Under the pieces are notes generated by a model. The model was given only the letters and a program-made list of their open reading frames with translations, was not told the DNA's origin and did no database searches. A program made the translations under genes and the position numbers. This document shows, piece after piece, positions 37,897 through 45,191 of a stretch of 64,000 nucleotides of DNA (position 1 is its first letter; each line of letters starts with the position of its first letter). The stretch spans positions 2,051,001 through 2,115,000 of the forward strand of contig NZ_CP059297.1 of the NCBI RefSeq assembly GCF_017795885.1. The letters are read 5' to 3'. Source of the DNA: Brevundimonas sp. AJA228-03 (GTDB lineage: Bacteria; Pseudomonadota; Alphaproteobacteria; Caulobacterales; Caulobacteraceae).

Positions 37897-39108
37897 ATGA
37901 ACGCTATTGCAGCCGCGCAACAGTTGCAGGATAATCAGTCCCGTACATGGGGGCGTGTTACGATGGCTGAAGAACAGGGAGTGATCAGGCACTCTTTGAT
38001 TGAACGCTGGTTTCCGGAACGGCATGTCTTTCTCCGCACCAGCGGCGAGACGCGTGGATATGTTCTGACCAGCGGACGTCAGATGCTGCTGGCTGCGGCC
38101 GGAATCGTGGTCGCGGGCTGGACCCTGGTCGCATCCGGCGGCTTCATCTTCGACATGGTGGCCAGAAGCCGCGCTGACGACGAGGTCGTTCGGGCGCGGG
38201 CCGCTTCCGAACGCCTCAATGCCGACCTTCAGGCGCGGCTGGAAACCGCCGTCGTCCGCATGTCGGCCACGACCGGCGGACTGGATGAGATGGCCAGCAT
38301 GGTCGAGCGTCGCCACGCGGCCCTGACCCGTGTCATGAGCATGTTCCATGGCGTCCAGGGGGCCGAGACGGTCCTGGCCCCGGCCACACCGCCCGCGCCG
38401 GGCCAGGCCCGCCCCATCCAGCGCATCGTCGCGGTCCGCATGGACCAGGAACGCCTGATCGAACGGGCCGGAGACTTCGCCCAGACCCGTGCCGAACGCC
38501 TGCGTCTGGCCTTCCGCCTCGCAGGACTCAACCCGGCTGTCTACGGTGCCGCCGGATCGGCCCTGGGTGGCCCGCTGATCGAGGCCGGCGATCCCAAGGC
38601 CCTGGCCACCATTCTGGACGTGGACGAACCCTTCGCCGTGCGCATCCGTCACGCCGCCGACAACCTGACCGAAATGCGCCGCCTGGCCGATGCGGCCGAG
38701 GACCTGCCCTTCGCCCGGCCGACCCAGTCGCGCACGACCTCGGGCTTCGGCGTCCGCTTCGATCCGTTCAACGGTCGCCCCGCTGTGCACCAGGGCCAGG
38801 ACTTCGCCGCCCCCCTGAACGCGCCGATCTACTCGACCGCTCCCGGCATTGTGTCTTTTGCCGGGGTTCGTTCAGGGTATGGCAACACCATTGAGATAGA
38901 CCACGGTCACGGCTTCAAGACCCGTTTCGCCCATCTGAACGCCATGGCCGTCGAACCCGGCCAGCGCATCGCGCTGGGCCAGCGGATCGGGGCCATGGGC
39001 ACGACAGGCCGCTCTACCGGCGTCCACCTGCACTACGAGGTATGGATGGATGGCCGACCCCAGAACCCCGCACGCTTCATGAGAGCCGGAGATCAACTTG
39101 TTCAATAA
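37897..39108 (+). CDS. Membrane-anchored M23 (LytM) peptidoglycan endopeptidase
   Basis: 403 residues. One membrane helix near 63-85 (MLLAAAGIVVAGWTLVASGG), then a coiled-coil-like stretch (VVRARAASERLNADLQARLE) and a C-terminal M23 domain with zinc ligands in HQGQDFAA and HLHYEVW and the His of RFAHLNAM. The domain cleaves peptide cross-links in the periplasm. The next gene, overlapping by 11 nt, is a bactofilin; a bactofilin-LmdC (M23) pair of this kind is described for stalked and budding alphaproteobacteria, where the scaffold localises the enzyme. ATG at 37963 is an alternative start. Confidence 0.9.
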   Translation: MNAIAAAQQLQDNQSRTWGRVTMAEEQGVIRHSLIERWFPERHVFLRTSGETRGYVLTSGRQMLLAAAGIVVAGWTLVASGGFIFDMVARSRADDEVVRARAASERLNADLQARLETAVVRMSATTGGLDEMASMVERRHAALTRVMSMFHGVQGAETVLAPATPPAPGQARPIQRIVAVRMDQERLIERAGDFAQTRAERLRLAFRLAGLNPAVYGAAGSALGGPLIEAGDPKALATILDVDEPFAVRIRHAADNLTEMRRLADAAEDLPFARPTQSRTTSGFGVRFDPFNGRPAVHQGQDFAAPLNAPIYSTAPGIVSFAGVRSGYGNTIEIDHGHGFKTRFAHLNAMAVEPGQRIALGQRIGAMGTTGRSTGVHLHYEVWMDGRPQNPARFMRAGDQLVQ

Positions 39109-39673
39109 GCCGAAAGCCCCCGCCCCCTCCACACCCGACCGTCCGTCGAACGCCATACCCATTCCGCCGCTGCCCGACCTTCCCTCGCCCGGCATGAATC
39201 GCTCGGCATCCTCGCCCGCCCCGTCCCCGGTCGCCTCCTCGCGTGGCCTGTCGACCCTGTCGTCGGACCTGCAGTTCGAAGGGAGTGTCTCGGGGGCCGG
39301 TGACCTTCAGGTGGACGGTTCGGTCAAGGGCGACGTCCGCGTCGGCCGCCTCATCGTCGGCGAAACCGGGGCCATCGAAGGCAATGTCACCGCCGATTAC
39401 CTCGAAGTCCGCGGCCGCATCGTCGGTGGCGTCAACGGCAAGCAGGTCAAGCTGGTCTCGACCGCCTATGTCGACGGCGACATCACCGCCGAGCAGCTGT
39501 CGATCGACATCGGTGCCTATTTCCAGGGCCGCGTCCTGCAGAGCCGCCGCGAGGCCCCCGCAGCCGCTGCGCCCGCGCCGCGCCCGACTCCGTCCGCCTT
39601 CGAGGCTCCGCCGGCACCTGCCCCCGCGCCCGCCGAGCCCGCGCCTCAGGTCATCGACCCCAAGGAAGCATAA
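39098..39673 (+). CDS. bacA: Bactofilin cytoskeletal protein
   Basis: 191 residues from a TTG that lies inside the end of the M23 gene. The central right-handed beta-helix runs about residues 50-140: STLSSDLQFEGSVSGAGDLQ, VDGSVKGDVRVGRLIVGETG, AIEGNVTADYLEVRGRIVGG and VSTAYVDGDITAEQLSIDIG, the repeating GxVxGDVxxG pattern. Both ends are disordered Pro/Ala-rich tails. Bactofilins polymerise without nucleotide and recruit wall enzymes; the coupled M23 gene is the expected client. Confidence 0.93.
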   Translation: MFNKPKAPAPSTPDRPSNAIPIPPLPDLPSPGMNRSASSPAPSPVASSRGLSTLSSDLQFEGSVSGAGDLQVDGSVKGDVRVGRLIVGETGAIEGNVTADYLEVRGRIVGGVNGKQVKLVSTAYVDGDITAEQLSIDIGAYFQGRVLQSRREAPAAAAPAPRPTPSAFEAPPAPAPAPAEPAPQVIDPKEA

Positions 39674-39686
39674 GCCGTCCAGTCTC

Positions 39687-39709
39687 TCCCTCCCCCTCGG
39701 GGGAGGGGA
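39687..39709. terminator. Hairpin between convergent bacA and prfB
   Basis: TCCCTCCCCC ... GGGGGAGGGGA forms a strong GC stem with a tiny loop, 14 nt after the bacA stop and 12 nt before the prfB stop. Followed on + by AAATC and on - by GAGAGAC, so no T-run. A shared, structure-only terminator is plausible. Confidence 0.45.
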
Positions 39710-39720
39710 AATCTGCCGCC

Positions 39721-40843
39721 CTACTCGACGGTCGAGCCGCGCGTCTCTCCGACCCGGGCCGCCAGGGCCGCGCCCATGAAGGCGTCCAGATCGCCGTCCA
39801 GAACCCCCTGGGTGTCCGACGTCTCGACCTCTGTCCGCAGGTCCTTGACCATCTGGTAGGGCTGCAGGACGTAGCTGCGGATCTGGTGCCCCCAGCCGAT
39901 ATCCGTCTTGGCATCGGCCAGGGCTTGCGCCGCCGCCTCACGCTTCTGAAGCTCCAGCTCGTACAGACGCCCGCGCAGCATCTTCCAGGCCTGTTCCCGG
40001 TTCTGGTGCTGCGAGCGTCCGGCCTGGCAGGCCACGACGGTATTGGTCGGAATGTGCGTCAGCCGCACGGCCGAATCCGTCTTGTTGATGTGCTGGCCAC
40101 CGGATCCTGACGCACGATAGGTATCGGTCCGCACATCGGCGGGGTTGATGTCGATCTCGATGGTATCGTCCACGACCGGCGAAACCCCGACCGAGGCGAA
40201 CGAGGTGTGGCGCTTGGCCGCCGCGTCATAGGGGCTGATCCGCACCAGCCTGTGCACACCGGATTCGGACTTCAGCCAGCCATAGGCATTGGGGCCGCTG
40301 ACCAGGATGGTCGCCGACTTGATCCCGGCCTGATCGCCGTCTTCCGACGCCTCGACCTCGACCTCGTAGCCATGCGCCCTGGCCCAGCGCGAATACATCC
40401 GCAGCAGCATTCCGGCCCAGTCGCAGGACTCGGTGCCACCCGCACCGGAGTTCACTTCCAGATAGGCGTCGTTGCCGTCGGCCTCCCCGGACAGAAGGGC
40501 CTCCAGCTCCGCGCGTGCCGCCCGGTCCTTGATCGCCTTCAGCTGCGCGCGCGCCTCTTCCAGCGTCGCCTCGTCGCCTTCCTCGTCGGCCATGTCGGCC
40601 AGCATGATGCCGTCCTCGAGGTCGCGCTCCATGCCCTTGACGGCATTGATCTGGGCTTCCAGCTTCGAGCGCTCGCGGCTGACCGCCTGCGCTTCGTCGG
40701 GCCTGTCCCACAGTGTCGGGTCCTCGACCCTCGCGTTCAGCTCATCGAGTTTTCGGTTGGCGACATCCCAGTCAAAGACGCCTCCTGAGCAGAGCGACAC
40801 TCTGCTCGATGTCGGCCTTCATGGCCTCGACATCCGGTCTCAT
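39721..40843 (-). CDS. prfB: Peptide chain release factor 2, with programmed +1 frameshift
   Basis: Terminates translation at UGA and UAA. The first 23 codons ([23 protein letters not shown]) start at ATG 40843 and end in an in-frame TGA at 40774-40772. The site reads CTCAGGAGGCGTCTTTGAC: an internal AGGAGG Shine-Dalgarno 3 nt before CTT-TGA-C, the classic prfB frameshift signal. Skipping T gives GAC-TGG and 350 more residues, total about 373. The GGQ loop ([14 protein letters not shown]), SPF-type motif region and [16 protein letters not shown] are normal. Because RF2 reads UGA, low RF2 raises the shift: autoregulation. Not a mutation. Confidence 0.95.
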
Positions 40844-40861
40844 CGCGAACTCCTGCGAATG

Positions 40862-40893
40862 CAAAAAGAAGACGGCGCGCCGGAGGGCGCGCC
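40862..40893 (-). terminator. Intrinsic terminator of the PBP1A gene
   Basis: Read on the minus strand: C-GGCGCGCC, CTCC loop, GGCGCGCC-G, then TCTTCTTTTTG. A 9-bp all-GC stem and a T-rich tail, 25 nt after the mrcA stop and before the prfB start. One of the clearest rho-independent terminators in the window. Confidence 0.8.
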
Positions 40894-40917
40894 GCTCATG
40901 AGGGTCTAACTAGGCCG

Positions 40918-43377
40918 TCAGTACAGCCCGCTCAAGTCCTCGGCCGGTTCCTGTCGGGTCGGCGACGGTGGAGAGGTCGGCTGGGTGGTCTGCCCCGGTG
41001 TCGCGCCGGCCGCCGCCTCGGCCTCGCGCTGGATGACATCGTTGTAGTTCTGGGGACCATCCGGAGTGGCAGCCTCCTCGGCCTCGCGCTCGTCCTCGCG
41101 ACGGCGTTCCGTGCCGGGTCGGAACGCTTCCTCGATGCCGTCGACGGTGCGGAAGATCGCACCGCGCGGCCGCACGAAAGGACGGGCCGGCCGTTCCTTC
41201 AGGGCGTCCTCCATGAAGTCGATGAACACCGGCACGGCGGCCGAGGCACCCGCCTCGCCGGAACCCAACGACCGGTTGTCGTCGAAGCCGATGAAGACCC
41301 CGACCACGATATCGGTCGTGAAACCGACGAACCATGCCGAGCGGTACTCGTTGGTCGTTCCCGTCTTGCCCCCGACCCAGCGCCCCAGGCCCCGGGCGCT
41401 GGCGGCCGTACCGCGCTGGATCACACCTTCCAGCATGGAGCTGATCTGGTAGGCGGTGATGGGGTCGATGACCTGGGTGCCACGAGGCTCCAGGAACGGC
41501 GAGGCCTGGCCGGCAAAGGCGCGCGTACAGTCCCGGCACCGCCGCTGATCGGCGCGATAGATGGTCTCGCCGTCGCGGTCCTGGACGTATTCGATCAGAT
41601 AGGGGTTCACCCGCCGGCCGCCGTTCACGAAGGCCGAATAGGCGGCCGTCAGATTGTACGGGGTGACTTCTCCCGCACCCAGAGAGACGGACAGGTTGGG
41701 CTGCAGGTTGCTGGCCACCCCCATCCGGGCCGCCAGATCGACGACCTTTTCCATGCCGATGCTGTCGGCAAGACGAACCGTCATCACATTGCGCGACAGC
41801 TCAAGCCCCCGACGCAGGGACGAGGGGCCGTAATAGCGCCGGCTGTAGTTCTCGGGCGTCCAGCGGCGACCGTTCGGCCCACCAGCAAAACTGATCGGCC
41901 CGTCGACGATGATCGAGGCGGGCGTGAAATCACCTTCCAGCGCAGCCGCATAGACGAAGGGCTTGAAGGACGACCCCGGCTGTCTCCGGGCCTGGGTCGC
42001 GCGGTTGAAGCTGGACAGGGCATAGGAGTAACCGCCGACCATCGCCAGAACCCGCCCCGACTGTGGCTCGATCGCGACAAGCGCGCCGTTGACGGCCGGG
42101 ACCTGTTTCAAGGCGAACTGACCCGCCCGGGGCTCGACGAAGATCAGGTCACCGCGCCTGAGCGGACGATTGGCATTGGCCCAGGCCGCATCGGCCGTCA
42201 GCAGGGTGCCGGTATCGTCGTCACGCGCGGTGCGCACCCGGACCGTGTTCCCCGACACGCTCTCGACCGCAGCAGCTCGCCATTCACGGCGTTCCGGTGG
42301 CGCCTGCTGGCGAAGCGCCACGGCCTGCCATCCGGGCGCGAAATCGGTCGTGCCCCAGGCGCCACGCCAGCCATGCCGGCGGTCATAATTCTCCAGGCCC
42401 CGCATCAGGGCGTCGCGCGCCGCCGTCTGCAGCGACGGATCCAGCGTCGTGCGCATATAGAAGCCACCGGCGTTCAACTGGTCGCCGAAATCGGGATTGG
42501 CGACCGCCTGGCGCCGCGCCTCCTCGACGAAGAAATCGGCATCCTGATACTCGGCCCGCCGCGGCGCGGCCTGGGCGTTCAGGGGTCGGGCACGGCCCTC
42601 GACCAGCTGGGCCTGGGTGATGAACCCGTTCTGGGCCATCTCACCCAGTACCCAGTCGCGCCGACCCTTGGCGGCGGCCGGGTGGCGTTTGGGATGATAG
42701 TTGTTCGGACCCTTGGGCAGGGCCGCCAGAAACGCCGCCTCGTCAGGCGTCAGCTGCTCCAGCGACTTGCCGAAATAGTTGTAGGCCGCCGAGGCCACCC
42801 CATAGGACCGGTAACCCAGGAATATCTCGTTCAGATACAGCTCGAGGATCTGCGGCTTGGACAGGGTCGTTTCCAGACGGCTGGAAAGGATCGCCTCCTT
42901 CAGCTTGCGTCCGATGCTGGATTCATTGGTCAGAAGGACGTTCTTGGCCACCTGCTGGGTGATGGTCGATCCACCCTCGAGGCGTCGCCCCGTCGCGGCG
43001 TTGAGGACGTTCTTGAGCATGGCACGACCGAGGCCCGACACGTCGATGCCGCCGTGCTGGAAGAAATTGCGGTCTTCAGCCGCCAGGAAGGCCTTCACCA
43101 CCAGCGGCGGGATCTGCTCGTAGGGCACATAGATGCGCCGCTCGTCCGAGAACTCGCCGATCAGCGTACCGTCGCCGGCATAGACCCGCGTCGCCGTCGC
43201 CGGGCGATAGTCCGCCAACTCTGATGCATCGGGCAGGTCATGGAACAGCCAGGCCGCATAGACGGCGACGATGAGCCCGGCCAGGGCAATCGCCCCCAGC
43301 AAGGCCACACCCGCCATCACGAACCAGCGTTCGGCAATCTTCACCGCAGACTCCAACGACCCGACCGCGCGTCGCAT
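40918..43377 (-). CDS. mrcA: Penicillin-binding protein 1A (bifunctional class A PBP)
   Basis: Polymerises and cross-links peptidoglycan in the periplasm. 819 residues. One N-terminal membrane helix (VMAGVALLGAIALAGLIVAV). Glycosyltransferase motifs AAEDRNFFQHGGIDVSG, GGSTITQQVAKN and ILELYLNEIFLG; transpeptidase motifs SSFKPF (SxxK), LSRNVMTVRLA (SxN) and GGKTGTTNEYRSAWFVG (KTG). An OB-like insert lies between the two. The tail is Pro/Glu/Thr-rich. Downstream of the amidase gene (102-nt gap) on the same strand. Confidence 0.95.
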   Translation of the reverse strand: MRRAVGSLESAVKIAERWFVMAGVALLGAIALAGLIVAVYAAWLFHDLPDASELADYRPATATRVYAGDGTLIGEFSDERRIYVPYEQIPPLVVKAFLAAEDRNFFQHGGIDVSGLGRAMLKNVLNAATGRRLEGGSTITQQVAKNVLLTNESSIGRKLKEAILSSRLETTLSKPQILELYLNEIFLGYRSYGVASAAYNYFGKSLEQLTPDEAAFLAALPKGPNNYHPKRHPAAAKGRRDWVLGEMAQNGFITQAQLVEGRARPLNAQAAPRRAEYQDADFFVEEARRQAVANPDFGDQLNAGGFYMRTTLDPSLQTAARDALMRGLENYDRRHGWRGAWGTTDFAPGWQAVALRQQAPPERREWRAAAVESVSGNTVRVRTARDDDTGTLLTADAAWANANRPLRRGDLIFVEPRAGQFALKQVPAVNGALVAIEPQSGRVLAMVGGYSYALSSFNRATQARRQPGSSFKPFVYAAALEGDFTPASIIVDGPISFAGGPNGRRWTPENYSRRYYGPSSLRRGLELSRNVMTVRLADSIGMEKVVDLAARMGVASNLQPNLSVSLGAGEVTPYNLTAAYSAFVNGGRRVNPYLIEYVQDRDGETIYRADQRRCRDCTRAFAGQASPFLEPRGTQVIDPITAYQISSMLEGVIQRGTAASARGLGRWVGGKTGTTNEYRSAWFVGFTTDIVVGVFIGFDDNRSLGSGEAGASAAVPVFIDFMEDALKERPARPFVRPRGAIFRTVDGIEEAFRPGTERRREDEREAEEAATPDGPQNYNDVIQREAEAAAGATPGQTTQPTSPPSPTRQEPAEDLSGLY

Positions 43378-43479
43378 GATCCGACGGTCGCTGTCGGGTT
43401 TAGCCGGGCTCGCGATGCTTCGCTAGGGCATGATCGCTTGGGACAGAACCACGACGTGGGGCCCTCAAACGATCTTGCT

Positions 43480-44706
43480 CTATGGAAGGCCACCCGCGCT
43501 GTTCAGCGCCGCCATCTGCAGCGGCTGGGACGTCTGGCTGAAATAGCGGTCGATGCCCCCGGCCACAGCGCGCACAAGCCGGCGGCGTTCGGTGGCATCG
43601 CCCAGGGCGCGCTCGTCGTCGGGGTTCGTGATGAAGCCCATCTCCAGCAGGACGGCCGGGACATCCGGGGCCAGCAGGACGGCCAGACCCGCATCGCGAT
43701 GGCTGCGGCGCAGCAATGGATGATCGGCGGCTTCCAAATGGTTCAGCAGCAGGCGTGCGAACTGGGCCGAGCGGTTCTGGGTGGCGCGCTGGGTCATGTC
43801 CAGCAGGATGCGATCGACCGACGGATCCCGTCCGGGCAAATGCAGGTCCTGGTGCCAGTTGTCGCCGCGCGTGACCTCGCGCACCGCCCGGCTCGCGCCC
43901 TGTTCGGACAGGGTATAGACCGATGCGCCACGCGTCGCCGGGTCGGCCCCCGCATCGGCATGCAGAGAGATAAACAGATCGGCGTCCGCCTGCCTGGCGA
44001 TACGAACGCGACGATACAGGTCGACATAGACATCCGACTCGCGGGTCAGCACGACACGGTATCGACCCGTCCGCAGCAGCTCGTCGCGCAGCGCCACGGC
44101 GGCGGCGAGCGTCACGGCGCTTTCGGAACGATGGGAACCGAGGGCCCCAGGATCATGCCCGCCGTGTCCGGCATCGATGACCACCAGCGGACGCCCGGCG
44201 CGCACCGGGGCGCGGGTCGCGGCGGGTCGCGCCGTGGTGCCGGCAACCGTGCCCCCGGTGGATGTGATGTCGATGACGTAGCGATAGTGGGTGACGCCAT
44301 CGCCGGGCGGCAGCAGGAACCGCCGCTCGATCCGGGCGGTCCGTCCAAGGGCCAGTTGAAGGCGCGAAGCCGTGCCCGACGGACTGACACGCCAGTCGCG
44401 AACCAGACCCGATCCGGTTCCGTCCACGCCGCGACCGGCACCCACGCCGGCCAGAGTCAGGACGACGCGCCCCGCCGATCCGGATTCGATGACCTCGCCT
44501 CGCGCCGATCGGCCCAGGTCGATAACGACGCGCGTGTGATCGGCATCGCCGCCAAAGCGCACACCCAGGACGTCGCCCGCAGCCCCGGTCGCCATCGAAC
44601 GGCTACCGGCCAGCAGAACCGCCGCCAGCACGACGAGCGCAAGCACCGTCAGCGCCCAGTCGCGGACGCTCCAGTCTGAGAGTTTGAAACGCATCGACGC
44701 GCGCAT
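43480..44706 (-). CDS. amiC: N-acetylmuramoyl-L-alanine amidase, AmiC type (AMIN + Amidase_3)
   Basis: Cuts the amide bond between stem peptide and glycan, needed for daughter-cell separation. About 408 residues. N-terminal membrane/signal segment (WALTVLALVVLAAVLLAG), an AMIN domain (LGVRFGGDADHTRVVIDLGR to YRYVIDI), then Amidase_3 with zinc ligands in IDAGHGGHDPGA, SESAVTLA and ISLHADA and the catalytic Glu in LLEMGFITNPDDE. ATG at 44706 or 44694. The neighbouring PBP1A gene fits a wall-remodelling unit. Confidence 0.93.
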   Translation of the reverse strand: MRASMRFKLSDWSVRDWALTVLALVVLAAVLLAGSRSMATGAAGDVLGVRFGGDADHTRVVIDLGRSARGEVIESGSAGRVVLTLAGVGAGRGVDGTGSGLVRDWRVSPSGTASRLQLALGRTARIERRFLLPPGDGVTHYRYVIDITSTGGTVAGTTARPAATRAPVRAGRPLVVIDAGHGGHDPGALGSHRSESAVTLAAAVALRDELLRTGRYRVVLTRESDVYVDLYRRVRIARQADADLFISLHADAGADPATRGASVYTLSEQGASRAVREVTRGDNWHQDLHLPGRDPSVDRILLDMTQRATQNRSAQFARLLLNHLEAADHPLLRRSHRDAGLAVLLAPDVPAVLLEMGFITNPDDERALGDATERRRLVRAVAGGIDRYFSQTSQPLQMAALNSAGGLP

Positions 44707-45191
44707 TGTGACGGCGACCCACCTTGATCGAGAGGGGCAGCCTGCCAGAACGCGGTTTGGATTGGGTTAAGCGGGGCCATGAAAGCGGAAGGCAGAGCCA
44801 TCGTGGCTTTTCATTCACACCCGGCATGCCTATGCTTGTATCTGTTCGCGAACGATCGCGCCGCCGCATCGACGGTCTGGCGCGGCCCCGGCGCGGCACC
44901 CCACTCCCGCCCTCGCGGATCGACCGGTTAGTCCCGGACAGATCGACGGGGCCGGGCCTACCCCCGACCTTGCGACGCTGTTCCGGCGCCCGCGGGTCCA
45001 GGACCGACCAGACCCCATGGGCTTTTCCGCCTGCTTCTCCCTCCGATCGACTGCCCCGACAGGGCCGGTCGCAGTCGTGTCCGGCGTTCGCCGCGACGAC
45101 GGGATGATGCACGCACCGGCCCCTTACCCCGTTCGGCGAGCCGCCCCGGCCTCTTCAGGTCCCGGCAGAGCGCGCCAGAGAGAAATCTTCA
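44707..45191 (+). other. Long leader of rne / divergent promoter region
   Basis: 485 nt without a gene I can support; open frames here have no ribosome sites or family features. It separates the divergent amidase gene and rne. rne genes in several bacteria have long 5' UTRs through which RNase E controls its own mRNA; the length fits, but no specific hairpin was identified. No convincing promoter was seen by eye. Confidence 0.4.

Noticed and set aside
40772..40774. In-frame TGA in prfB as an inactivating mutation
   Set aside because: It sits in a textbook prfB frameshift site with internal Shine-Dalgarno.
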